Positions 7,991 to 16,157 of a DNA stretch of 52,383 bases are shown here, piece after piece. This DNA comes from Acetobacteraceae bacterium (GTDB lineage: Bacteria > Pseudomonadota > Alphaproteobacteria > Acetobacterales > Acetobacteraceae): contig PLXO01000163.1 of NCBI GenBank assembly GCA_003151425.1, positions 15,831 to 68,213 on the forward strand, written 5' to 3'. Every line of letters begins with the position of its first letter. Position 1 is the stretch's first letter. The notes under the pieces were generated by a model. It did no database searches and was not told where the DNA came from. It was given only the letters and a program-made list of their open reading frames with translations. A program made the translations under genes and the position numbers.

Positions 7991-9181
7991 CTACTTCGCC
8001 AATTCTGGCTGGCGCACCTTGGCGCCCTTGAATGCCGGCATGACTTCGGTGGCGAAACGTTCCAACTGCTCCAGCGCCTCGGACGCCGGCACACCGACCG
8101 ACAGACTGACGGAAATCCGGTCCAGCGCAGGATACTTCGCCTCCAGCGCCTTCAGGTGATCGATCATCTGCGCCGGCGAGCCGCACAGGAACCCACCGGC
8201 GTTGATCGCGTCCTCGATCCGCGGCAGCCCGGCGTGCGGCGCGCGGGCCGGATCGCGCATGATCTCGATCTGCTCGTCGCTCAGCGCGCGCACCAGACGC
8301 AGCTCGCCGAACATCTTCATATTCTCTTCGTAATATTTCGCCGCCTTGCGAATGCCCGCCTCGCGCGAGTCGGCCATGTAGAAGTGGAAGCCGAAGCACA
8401 GCCGCTCGCCCAGCTCGATGTGCTTGCCGAGCTTGGCGTGCGCCTCCTGCCAGGCCAGCACCACCTTGTGCATCGCCCCGCCCTCGGCCGAGCCGCCGCC
8501 GACCATGCCCTGAATGCCGTGCTTGGCCATGAACTCCAGTCCGCGCGCGGTGCCGCCCTGGATCGGCTGCCAGGTCTCCACCGGCAGGCGCAACGGTCGC
8601 GGAACGAGTGTCAGCTCCTTCAGCGCGTAGCCGCGATACGGCACCTCGGCCGGCAGCGTGTAGTGCTTGCCCTTATGGCTGAACTGCTCCTCGTTGAACG
8701 CCGTGAAGATGATGTCGACCTGTTCCTCGAACAGCTCGCGGTTGGCGTCCTGATCGATCAGCGGCGAGCCGAACGTTTCGACCTCGCGCGTGTGGTAGCC
8801 GCGGCCGAGGCCAAACACGACGCGCCCACCGCTCAGGATGTCGGCCATCGCGTAGTCTTCCGCCAGCCGCAGCGGATGCCACATCGGCGCAATATTGAAT
8901 CCGCAGCCGATCTTGAGGTTGCGCGTCACATGCGTCAGGTGCAGCGCCATCAGCAGCACGTTCGGGATGCACTCGGTACCCTCGCGCTGGAAATGATGCT
9001 CGGCCATCCAGAACGCGTTGTAGCCCATGCGGTCCATGAGCTGCGCCATCGCCTGCGCCTTGCTCAGCGCGGTGGCGAGGTGCGCGTTGTCGTAGCGCCG
9101 GTCGTTGATCGGCGTGCCGCCGTAACCCACGTTGGTCAGATCGACGTGGCCGGCATACAGGCTGTCGAATTTCGTGATCAT
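7991..9181 (-). CDS. LLM-class flavin-dependent monooxygenase (luciferase-like)
   Basis: 396-residue bacterial-luciferase-fold enzyme, expected to use reduced FMN and O2 to oxidise a small organic substrate. The barrel shows MGYNAFWMAEHHFQREG at beta2, CGFNIAPMWHPLRLAEDYAM, LSGGRVVFGLGRGYHTREVETFG and the later GGFLCGSPAQMIDHLKALE near the C-terminus, all standard for the family. The start at 9181 has GGGAGG at good spacing; longer in-frame readings run into an inverted repeat and are rejected. It heads the minus-strand operon (LLM, two Lin0512, hydrolase, nitroreductase, carboxymuconolactone-fold), which looks like a pathway for breaking down a cyclic or aromatic compound. A flavin reductase could be supplied by the nitroreductase; that is inference. 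Confidence 0.92.
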   Translation of the reverse strand: MITKFDSLYAGHVDLTNVGYGGTPINDRRYDNAHLATALSKAQAMAQLMDRMGYNAFWMAEHHFQREGTECIPNVLLMALHLTHVTRNLKIGCGFNIAPMWHPLRLAEDYAMADILSGGRVVFGLGRGYHTREVETFGSPLIDQDANRELFEEQVDIIFTAFNEEQFSHKGKHYTLPAEVPYRGYALKELTLVPRPLRLPVETWQPIQGGTARGLEFMAKHGIQGMVGGGSAEGGAMHKVVLAWQEAHAKLGKHIELGERLCFGFHFYMADSREAGIRKAAKYYEENMKMFGELRLVRALSDEQIEIMRDPARAPHAGLPRIEDAINAGGFLCGSPAQMIDHLKALEAKYPALDRISVSLSVGVPASEALEQLERFATEVMPAFKGAKVRQPELAK

Positions 9182-9316
9182 CGCACGCCCTCCCGCGGGG
9201 GATTGTTCTGTCGCTCGGCGATGATGGTAGCCCACGGCGCGCGATTGGCAACCTGGGTCTGGTGTGGCGGTCGGAGCAGCGTTGTAATGCGACCCAGGTG
9301 CTCGAACTTTCGGCAA

Positions 9317-9428
9317 GCAAGATTCACCACAGAGGCACAGAGACACCGAGAAGGAGATCGATGGGCTTCGCGCGAAGCGCAATCCGTTCGCTTACTCTGT
9401 GTCTCTGTGTCTCTGTGGTGAACCTTGC
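9317..9428. repeat. family B inverted repeat
   Basis: Arms 9317-9350 and 9395-9428 are imperfect reverse complements of about 34 bp built from TTCACCACAGAG and repeated CACAGAGACA units, with a 44-base loop. It lies upstream of the LLM operon and downstream of the CAP gene. A related element is at 29633-29742. Confidence 0.88.
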
Positions 9429-9463
9429 TGTCCTGAGGGCCATCCAAAGTTCCGGACGGTTGC

Positions 9464-10021
9464 CTAATATGGCCGGGCGCCAGCGACATTCCCCGGCGGG
9501 TCGTATTCGCAGACCCAGACTTGGCGATTGCCGTCGAATGCCATGCCGCAGCCCACGGCGCGCGTCGTGCGCCAGACCACCTGCGTGTAATGCCGGCAGA
9601 CGCCGGCACAAACGTTGGTGTCGGGGTCATAGTCGCCCCGCTCCGCGACCCAGGTCTGCACCACCTCGGCCGGGGTCACGGTACCGCCTGACATGATGAA
9701 CAGGTTTTCGCCATGCGGATCATCCGGTTGCTGCGCGAAAGTGTGCGTCGCGAGCAGTTGATCGGCCCATCGCCTGGCGTGGCTGGCGAGCGCACTGGAC
9801 CACATCAGCGGTGGCGACCCGACATGCGCGCGGGCGGAATTATGCGCGTCCAGCAGTTCGCGCGTGCTGAACGTCGGCAAGGACTGGCCGCGCGCGGGAG
9901 CGACGGTCAGCAGCAGGGCGATGGCCACGCCCAGCGCGCGAGAAGCGCCCACCCAGCGCTGCTGCGGCGTGCGCCTCCGCTCCTTCGGCGTGTCTCGCCC
10001 CGCGCCGCGCTGGCCGCCCAT
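9464..10021 (-). CDS. CAP-domain (SCP/PR-1-like) secreted protein
   Basis: 185-residue protein with an N-terminal basic stretch and a hydrophobic segment ending APARG-QS, which reads as a Sec signal peptide of about 46 residues. The mature part is a CAP domain: LLDAHNSARAHVGSPPLMWSSAL, the HTFAQQPDDPHGENLF loop, VVQTWVAERGDYDP, the signature CRHYTQVVWRTTRAVGCGMA, and the final WVCEYDPPGNVAG. Family members act outside the cytoplasm; bacterial functions are mostly unknown. The start at 10021 is the closest ATG before the signal peptide; the exact start is uncertain. It is divergent from the next LLM gene. Confidence 0.88.
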   Translation of the reverse strand: MGGQRGAGRDTPKERRRTPQQRWVGASRALGVAIALLLTVAPARGQSLPTFSTRELLDAHNSARAHVGSPPLMWSSALASHARRWADQLLATHTFAQQPDDPHGENLFIMSGGTVTPAEVVQTWVAERGDYDPDTNVCAGVCRHYTQVVWRTTRAVGCGMAFDGNRQVWVCEYDPPGNVAGARPY

Positions 10022-10188
10022 CACGGCGGCACAGCGGCAAAATCCGCGCAATGTGCGCCGCGTGCGTGACGCCGGCCCGGTGCCGTCATAGACTCGTCGC
10101 CATAGACCTGCCCAGGGGGACTTGCCCAGGGGGGACTTGCCCGCTTGGGCTTGCGCGCAGGCCACAGGATCGTCCGAAAGGGAACCGC

Positions 10189-11238
10189 ATGGAGTTCGGC
10201 ATCTTCCACGAGTTCCCCTCGGTCGCCGGGCGCCCCGACGCCGCCGCCTTCGACCAGGCGTTCGAGCTGGTGGACGGCGCCGAACGCTGGGGCCTCGATG
10301 CGATCTGGCTGGCCGAGCTGCATTTCGATCCGGCGCGCGCCGTGCTGTCGGCACCGCTCTGCGTCGCCAGCGCGATCGCCGCGCGCACCCGGCGCATGAA
10401 GATCGGCATCGCCGTGCAGGTGCTGCCGCTGTGCCATCCGCTGCGCCTGGCCGAGGAGGCGGCAACCGTCGATCAGCTCAGCCAGGGGCGGCTGATCTTC
10501 GGCGTCGGGCGCAGCGGCGTCGCCGCGACCTACGAAGCCTACGGCGTGCCCTATGCCGAAAGCCGCGACCGCTTCGCTGAAGTGCTCGACATCGTGCAGC
10601 TCGCCTGGACGCAGGACAGCCTCTCCTACCACGGCCGGTTTCATCGCTTCGAGAACGTGCGGGTCACGCCGCGGCCCTTCCAGTCTCCCATGCCGCCGAT
10701 TCGCGTCGCCGCGACCAGTCCCGACACCTTCGTTTCGATCGGTAAGCAGGGCAAGCCCATCTTTGTTGCGGTACGTTACGAAACCGCCGAGGAGATCGCG
10801 CCGCTCGTCACCGCCTATCGCACCGCCTACACGCAGGCCGGACACCAGGGCGCGGGCGACGTGTTCCTGCGCGTGCCCGCCTACATCGCGGCCACCGACA
10901 AGCGCGCCCGGGCGGAGGCGGAAACCAGCTTCATGCACTTCTTCCGCCAGCAGGCGCGGCTGCTTGCGGACAGTTCCAGGCGCGCCGGGGTCGACGGGGC
11001 GGAGCGCCGCGCCGCGACCGCGGAGCGCCTGCTGGCGATGAGCTACGACGACGCGCTGGCCGGCACGGTGCTGGTCGGCTCACCCGAGGCGGTCAGCGAC
11101 AAGCTGCATGGGCTGCAGGCGCAGCTCGGTCTGGACGGCGTGCTGATGGAGCTGAACTGCGGCGGGTTGATCCCGCACGCCCAGGTGAAGAGCGCGCTGC
11201 GGCTGCTGTGCCGGAAGGTGATGCCGCGGTTCCATTAG
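10189..11238 (+). CDS. LLM-class flavin-dependent oxidoreductase (luciferase-like)
   Basis: 349-residue luciferase-fold flavoenzyme, only distantly similar to the one at 7991-9181. It shows MEFGIFHEFPSV at the N-terminus, WGLDAIWLAELHF, IGIAVQVLPLCHPLRLAEEAATVDQLSQGR, LIFGVGRSG and a C-terminal LVGSPEAVSDKLHGLQ segment. AAAGGGA precedes the ATG at 10189; upstream in-frame codons overlap a short tandem repeat (TGCCCAGGGGGACT twice, at 10109-10137) and are not credible coding. It stands alone between a divergent CAP gene and a convergent flavoprotein. Substrate unknown. Confidence 0.92.
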   Translation: MEFGIFHEFPSVAGRPDAAAFDQAFELVDGAERWGLDAIWLAELHFDPARAVLSAPLCVASAIAARTRRMKIGIAVQVLPLCHPLRLAEEAATVDQLSQGRLIFGVGRSGVAATYEAYGVPYAESRDRFAEVLDIVQLAWTQDSLSYHGRFHRFENVRVTPRPFQSPMPPIRVAATSPDTFVSIGKQGKPIFVAVRYETAEEIAPLVTAYRTAYTQAGHQGAGDVFLRVPAYIAATDKRARAEAETSFMHFFRQQARLLADSSRRAGVDGAERRAATAERLLAMSYDDALAGTVLVGSPEAVSDKLHGLQAQLGLDGVLMELNCGGLIPHAQVKSALRLLCRKVMPRFH

Positions 11239-11271
11239 CCGGGGCGAGCGGCCGACCGGCCATCGGCATCA

Positions 11272-12444
11272 TCACGCGACCTCGCCCGCAACGAAGGCGC
11301 TCGCCCAGGCCCATTGGAAATTGTAGCCGCCCAGCCAGCCGGTTACGTCCACCGCCTCGCCGATCACGAACAGGCCCGGCACCGCGTTGGACTGCATGGT
11401 TCGTTGCGACAGCGCCGTGGTGGCAACGCCGCCCAGCGTTACCTCGGCCTTGGCATATCCTTCCGTACCGGTCGGGCAAACCTGCCAGCCGCGCAAGGCC
11501 GTTTCCAGATTGGCGAGATCGCGATCCGGCACCTCGCCGATCGGGCGGGCCGCAGCGTTGGGCGGCAGGAAGACATCGGCCAGGCGTTGCGGCAGCATGT
11601 CGCCCAGCACACCGCGCAGTCCCGCTTTCGGACGCTGCCTTTTGCGCGCCTGCAGGAACCCTGCTGCTGCCTGCGGCAACAGATCGATGTGCACCGCCTC
11701 GCCCTCGCGCCAGACCGAGGAAATCTGCAGGATTGCGGGGCCCGACAAGCCGCGATGCGTGACCACCATACCTTCGTCGAACCGCATCTTGCCGCAGCTT
11801 GCACCGACGCGGGCCGACACCCCGGCCAGGCCCGCCATCCGGGAGAGCTCCGCGCCCCCGAGCAGCAACGGCACCAGCCCCGGGCGGATGCCGGTCAGTT
11901 TCAAGCCGAAGCGCTGCGCCAGGTCATGGGACAATCCGGTGGCGCCGAGTTTCGGGATCGATAGGCCGCCGGTCGCCAGCACCAGGGAGGCGGCCTCGAT
12001 CGGACCGGCATCGGTTTCCACCCGAAATCGGTCGGCGCGCGACACCTCGCCGATCCGCTGCTGCAGCCGGATGTCCACGCCGGCGGCGGCACATTCCGCC
12101 AGCAGCATCGCCACGATCTCCCGCGCCGAGCCGTCGCAGAACAATTGCCCCCGCGTCTTTTCGTGCCAGGCGATACGATGCCGCTCTACCATGTCGACGA
12201 AGTCGCGCGGAGTGTAGCGTGCGAGCGCGGAGCGGCAGAAGTGCTGATTGGCTGACAGGAACCGCTCCGGGCCGCAGTGCAAATTGGTGAAGTTGCAGCG
12301 CCCGCCGCCGGAAATCAGGATCTTCTCGCCGGCCTGGCGCGCATGGTCTAACACCACCACGCTCCGCCCGTGCCGGCCGGCGGTGAGTGCGCACATCAGG
12401 CCGGCGGCGCCGGCGCCCAGGATTACGACATCGGTGGCTTCCAT
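11272..12444 (-). CDS. YhiN/HI0933-family FAD-dependent oxidoreductase
   Basis: 390-residue flavoprotein of the HI0933/YhiN family (BaiN-type). The N-terminal dinucleotide-binding motif VVILGAGAAGLMCALTAGRHG is followed by the family signature GEKILISGGGRCNFTN. A second conserved block is LVLATGGLSIPKLGATGLSHDLA, then THRGLSGPAILQIS, and the C-terminal FAD-contact block GLFVIGEAVDVTGWLGGYNFQWAWASAF. The family reduces or oxidises small molecules using FAD, with few members characterised. The start at 12444 puts the Rossmann motif at residue 6. It is convergent with the LLM gene, 33 bases away. Confidence 0.93.
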   Translation of the reverse strand: MEATDVVILGAGAAGLMCALTAGRHGRSVVVLDHARQAGEKILISGGGRCNFTNLHCGPERFLSANQHFCRSALARYTPRDFVDMVERHRIAWHEKTRGQLFCDGSAREIVAMLLAECAAAGVDIRLQQRIGEVSRADRFRVETDAGPIEAASLVLATGGLSIPKLGATGLSHDLAQRFGLKLTGIRPGLVPLLLGGAELSRMAGLAGVSARVGASCGKMRFDEGMVVTHRGLSGPAILQISSVWREGEAVHIDLLPQAAAGFLQARKRQRPKAGLRGVLGDMLPQRLADVFLPPNAAARPIGEVPDRDLANLETALRGWQVCPTGTEGYAKAEVTLGGVATTALSQRTMQSNAVPGLFVIGEAVDVTGWLGGYNFQWAWASAFVAGEVA

Positions 12445-12889
12445 GCTCCAGCGGACGTGGGCCGGCCCAAGGGGGTGGGTCAAGGGGCGGGTCAAGGGCC
12501 GGAACCGGCGAGGTCGCCAGCCTGGCGTATCCGTCGGCAAAAGCGGCGCGCGCCGAACCCACACAAGCCCAAAAGCTGCCAATCTCCGTTCGGCGCCTAT
12601 GCGCCCACATTCGTCGTTCAGGCGAGGCGGTTGATTTCCAGAAACCGGACATAAGCGCCGGCAACGCGCCTTCAGCAGTCATGTATGGGAAGTGGCCACG
12701 GCTGGAAGGTCGATTGCAGCGAGCTGCGCGGACCACCCGCTGGTAACTCACGATCATCATGAAGAATGAAGCCCGCTCCAGCGGGGATTCCTTATTGACA
12801 CACCGATCACACGAATGGATCAAATTGCCCATTGACGTCGGCATCGGCGTGCATCATAAGGTACGCCCATTTTTCACGGGCAGAGGACC
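12445..12889. other. 445-base gap before the DUF3800 gene
   Basis: No convincing gene on either strand. The left part is GC-rich with short direct repeats (GGGTCAAGGGGCGGGTCAAGG near 12476-12496); from about 12745 the base composition drops visibly toward A+T, which marks the left border of the DUF3800/HEPN cassette and contains its promoter. Confidence 0.5.
12832..12860 (+). promoter_or_regulatory. sigma-70-like promoter for the DUF3800/HEPN cassette
   Basis: TTGACG at 12832-12837 and CATAAG at 12855-12860 are separated by exactly 17 bases, about 30 bases before the ATG at 12890, which has AGAGG as ribosome binding site. A second TTGACA at 12795-12800 has no good -10 partner. Confidence 0.45.
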
Positions 12890-14059
12890 ATGTACGCCTA
12901 CGTCGACGAAACCGGCAACACAGGCAACCGGATCTTCGACCTCGATCAGCCGCTATTTATCACAGCGGCGATGATGACACGCGCCAACTTTGATGCGGTC
13001 CAGAAGGCGGCAGTGACTGCAATCGCGAAGAAGGCGGGCGTACAGGAACTGCATGCCAATGAGATGGGTATTGCCAAGGTCGAGGAGATCGCGGGCGACC
13101 TCCTGAAACTCGCGAAGGTCGCACAGGCGCGGTTCTTCCTGTCTCGGCTAGAAAAGCGGTACCTCGGCGCCACCAAGGTCATCGATACCTACTTCGATAG
13201 TGGGGAGAACCTCGCGGTCCCGTGGCAGGCCTATAGCATCAGGCATCTGAGGTTGCTCCTCGTATTCAAGGTCGCGACCTACGTCCTGACCGATGATATC
13301 GCGCACACTGTATGGGATTGTCTCACGGCAAAGAAGGAAGGGACATCGCTTGCGCGGTTTATTGAAGGCGCAAAGGCTATGCTCGCGCGCGCGCACAACC
13401 TTCCGGATGCGCGTTCGCAGCAGATCGTGAGCGAGGCGATGCAGTGGGCAATTGAGAATCCAGAAAACTTCTCCTTCCATACCAAGAACAAGGCTCTGCG
13501 CTTCTCACACTCGCCGAACCACGTCGCCTTCAGTGCGCTTGTGATCGGCATCGATGAAGCGTCGAACACATGGAAGAGCCCGGTTCGCGAGATCGTCCAT
13601 GATCGGCAAATGGAGCTCGAGGAGACGCTCCGCTATCATCATGAGATCGTCACGAATGCATCAGATCAGGTGTTGCATTGGCCTGGAGACCCTCCGATGT
13701 CCATGCGGCGGGTGCCCGGCAGCGTATTACGGATGGTGACGAATCAGCCAAGTCCTGGCTTGCAGGTGATCGACGTCATTTTGTGGCTATTCAAACGTAC
13801 CTTGACGGACCATGACATTGGACCGGAAAGCGCGCGGCTCCTGCAGCAGGTTTTTCGGCGCGGCAAGCAGAATGATCTTTCGTTTGCTGGGGTAGGTAAT
13901 CAGGTGAAGGCGGCGATGCAGATGATCAACGATGCGCCGTTAGGCGACGATCAGTTGGAGTTCGGTCGAAATTTCGTCGCCAAGAGCGAGGAACGGCGCC
14001 AAGCCGCGATGAAAGCGTACGGGGCCGAGAAGGCCCGAGGACAAGAAGCGGCCGACTGA
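12890..14059 (+). CDS. DUF3800 domain protein
   Basis: 389-residue protein with the DUF3800 layout: MYAYVDETGNTG at the very N-terminus (Asp6, Glu7), ELHANEMG at residues 53-60, and the C-terminal helix GLQVIDVILWLFKR (Asp295). DUF3800 is predicted to have an RNase H-like fold, and these acidic residues would form the metal site; the biochemical role is not established. Members are common in phage-defence and mobile regions. Base composition is visibly less GC-rich than flanking genes, which suggests transfer. The HEPN gene follows 10 bases after the stop, so the two form one transcription unit. No signal peptide or membrane helix. Confidence 0.85.
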   Translation: MYAYVDETGNTGNRIFDLDQPLFITAAMMTRANFDAVQKAAVTAIAKKAGVQELHANEMGIAKVEEIAGDLLKLAKVAQARFFLSRLEKRYLGATKVIDTYFDSGENLAVPWQAYSIRHLRLLLVFKVATYVLTDDIAHTVWDCLTAKKEGTSLARFIEGAKAMLARAHNLPDARSQQIVSEAMQWAIENPENFSFHTKNKALRFSHSPNHVAFSALVIGIDEASNTWKSPVREIVHDRQMELEETLRYHHEIVTNASDQVLHWPGDPPMSMRRVPGSVLRMVTNQPSPGLQVIDVILWLFKRTLTDHDIGPESARLLQQVFRRGKQNDLSFAGVGNQVKAAMQMINDAPLGDDQLEFGRNFVAKSEERRQAAMKAYGAEKARGQEAAD

Positions 14060-14069
14060 TTGGATCAAC

Positions 14070-14786
14070 ATGAAAAGCAGTCACCAGATCATCCAGGAAC
14101 TGCGACAAAAAATTCGCGCAGCCCAGGAGGAGTTTGACCTCGCCGTCACGTTCCATGAAGTGTGGAAACCCGGTGCATACGACACCGACCTGCATGGTCG
14201 GATGGGCACATCATACGCCACGCGGGCATTTAACGTCGTCCTGATGGCGCTGCGCCGTGAGATGGTGCTGGCGATGGTGCGACTGTGGGACAAGGACAGT
14301 CGCGCCGTCGGCATGCAGGCAATCGCAGACGATATCCGCAACCTAGACGTGATGGCCGCGCTCACGAAGGAGCGTGCTGACAAGATGGGTATCAGTGGTG
14401 TTGAGCCACAGTTGCGCGTTGACCTCGATAAGAAGGCAGCCGAGGTCCTCACTCTGGTAGCCAAGTATGATCAGGGAGGGTCTGACGTCGATGTACTTCA
14501 GAGGCTCAGGAACTTGCGGAATATGCGCCTGGCGCATCGGCAGACGACTCCTGTAGCGCCGCATAGCGCCGATCTGACCGACAAGGAGATCGAGGGATTC
14601 TATCAGGACAATTCTGAGTTGATCCACATCTTGCTCAGCCTCGTGGACGGCCACGCTTATGATCCGGGAGACACCGCCGGGGTGTACCGACACTACGCCG
14701 GGCATTTTTGGGCTGGTGTGCGGGGCGAGCAAACCGAGGGGCATCCGAATTACCGCGCCCGGCCGAGTAGTTCGCGGTCGGAGTAA
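14070..14786 (+). CDS. AbiU2-like HEPN-domain protein
   Basis: 238-residue helical protein. The stretch LQRLRNLRNMRLAHR near residues 143-157 contains the HEPN ribonuclease signature R-x5-H (Arg150, His156), preceded by the long helices FNVVLMALRREMVLAMVRLWDKDSRAVGM typical of AbiU2-like HEPN proteins. Known HEPN proteins of this kind cut RNA in abortive infection or toxin-antitoxin systems. It follows the DUF3800 gene by 10 bases and shares its lower GC content. Which of the pair would act as effector or sensor is not known; the HEPN protein is the more likely RNase. The last 25 residues are low-complexity. Assignment rests on motif and helix pattern, not on a search. Confidence 0.75.
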   Translation: MKSSHQIIQELRQKIRAAQEEFDLAVTFHEVWKPGAYDTDLHGRMGTSYATRAFNVVLMALRREMVLAMVRLWDKDSRAVGMQAIADDIRNLDVMAALTKERADKMGISGVEPQLRVDLDKKAAEVLTLVAKYDQGGSDVDVLQRLRNLRNMRLAHRQTTPVAPHSADLTDKEIEGFYQDNSELIHILLSLVDGHAYDPGDTAGVYRHYAGHFWAGVRGEQTEGHPNYRARPSSSRSE

Positions 14787-15254
14787 CCGATATTCGCTTT
14801 CCGTAAACGGCATTCCCCATTTTTATTCCTTTCCGTGGCAGGAATGTCCTCCCGTGTAATGCCTCCTTTGGGTTGACGGCCGCGGTTCGCAATCCTTTCG
14901 AACGAATGTCCGTTTGTTGCCGCCACGCATTCCGAAGCGGCTGTTCCGCTCCCGGCCAGACTGTGCCGCCCGAGCTATGTCCGCTTTTCAGCCCTTCGGC
15001 CAAAAGCAGACGGGCTGCAAGCCACCCGAACCGGCCCAAGCCCAGGCGCCAGGCCTGAACCGCCCATCCGACCGGCTGCACCCACCCCAACCGACCCACT
15101 CCCTTCCGTTAGCGGGTCTCGCAAATGAAGCTTCCAGCAGATTTTCGCCCAAACGGCAGGGAATGATGGCTCGGGTGAATGATCCCTGGTATTTCTCCAT
15201 TTGTTAGTATATATGACAGTCCGAGTCAAGCAATTGCACCCGGAGACGCCCAGC
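14787..15254. other. 468-base gap after the HEPN gene
   Basis: No credible gene on either strand. It holds a stretch (about 14800-15100) with no internal consistency in any frame, and at its right end an element shared with the region before the second LSxDLL gene (see 15199-15254). The change back to high GC occurs between about 14870 and 14990, marking the right border of the DUF3800/HEPN cassette. Confidence 0.45.
15199..15254 (+). promoter_or_regulatory. leader conserved between the two LSxDLL/HGGxSTG modules, copy 1
   Basis: TTGTTAGT starts at 15201, exactly 54 bases before the ATG at 15255, followed by ATATATG, TCAAGC and CACCCGGAG (15237-15245). The same words occur in the same order before the second module, where TTGTTAGT is again exactly 54 bases from the start codon. 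It probably holds the promoter and the ribosome binding site CCGGAG. Confidence 0.6.
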
Positions 15255-16157
15255 ATGACACCGCCCACCAACGGGATTACCCCCGAAGTCATCCGCGAGA
15301 TGATGCCGCCCTATCACCTCAGCGCCGACCTGCTGGCGGCTGCGTTCGCCTCGATCCCCCCACCCCCGCCTGACGCCTCCCAAGCCTGGCGGCAGGAACG
15401 CGCCGCGCGGCTGGTGCAGGAGATCGCCGGGCTGATGCCCGCCGACGCGCCGCAGGCGCGGATCGCCGCGCAGATCCTCATTGTGCGGGAGGCGACGGAC
15501 GACAGCTTCGCCCGGGTGAACACGCCGGGGCTGACGGTGGACCAGATCTGCCGGCTGCGGCGGACTGGGTACGGTCTGGCGAACTCGGTCGCGGGGCTGG
15601 AGCGCCTGCTGGCGCGGCACCAGCAGAAGCCGGTGCCGTTCTTCGGCACCGTGCTGGCGGATGGGATCGACGTGGCGGCGCTCGCCGCGGGGTGGGGAGG
15701 CGCGGGTTTACGACGGGAGGACGTGGGGGAGTCGGGTGGCGGGGACGGTGGGTTGACGGATGGGCCGGTGCCGGTGGGGATGGCCGGGACAAGCCCGACC
15801 ATGACGATAAAAGCGAGTCCGGACGTGATGATGGCAACTGGTCCGGACGACGCGATGGCGTCGGGTGGGCGTGCGGGTGCGGGTGGGTTGACGGATGGGC
15901 CGGCGGCCGCGGGGATGGCCGGAACAACCCCCGGGACAAGCGCCCCACCGGGACAAGCCCGGTGGCAGGCTCTAGAGGCGCAAGATCTACCGGCCATGAC
16001 GGTGAACTCAGGTCCGCCGCATCCTCGGGCGGACGCCGATGCGACCCTTGGGGTGGTCACGCGGCTGGACCAGGGGCCTGGCTGGACGCTCGATGTCGTG
16101 CGTCCGCGTATGGGGGACGGCGTGGCGGTTAGCGCGGCGCCGGAGTTGATCGGGTGA
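15255..16157 (+). CDS. LSxDLL-type hypothetical protein (module copy 1, gene 1)
   Basis: 300-residue protein of unknown function. The N-terminal 150 residues are a conserved helical region: YHLSADLLAAAFASIP, AWRQERAARLVQEIAGLMPADAPQA, RIAAQILIVREA, TVDQICRLRRTGYGLA, then RHQQKPVPFFGTVLADGIDVAAL. It aligns along its length with the broken gene at 21422-21917. From about residue 155 the protein becomes Gly/Ala-rich and includes a doubled segment (GGLTDGPVPVGMAGTSP and GGLTDGPAAAGMAGTTP) that is a family C DNA repeat read as protein. The start at 15255 is preferred because CCGGAG precedes it and the same position is conserved in the second copy. The stop overlaps the next start as GTGA, so the two genes are coupled. 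Confidence 0.75.
   Translation: MTPPTNGITPEVIREMMPPYHLSADLLAAAFASIPPPPPDASQAWRQERAARLVQEIAGLMPADAPQARIAAQILIVREATDDSFARVNTPGLTVDQICRLRRTGYGLANSVAGLERLLARHQQKPVPFFGTVLADGIDVAALAAGWGGAGLRREDVGESGGGDGGLTDGPVPVGMAGTSPTMTIKASPDVMMATGPDDAMASGGRAGAGGLTDGPAAAGMAGTTPGTSAPPGQARWQALEAQDLPAMTVNSGPPHPRADADATLGVVTRLDQGPGWTLDVVRPRMGDGVAVSAAPELIG

Noticed and set aside
12445..15254. Integrase, transposase or attachment sites bordering the DUF3800/HEPN cassette
   Set aside because: No integrase or IS gene and no flanking direct repeat could be found; transfer is inferred only from base composition.
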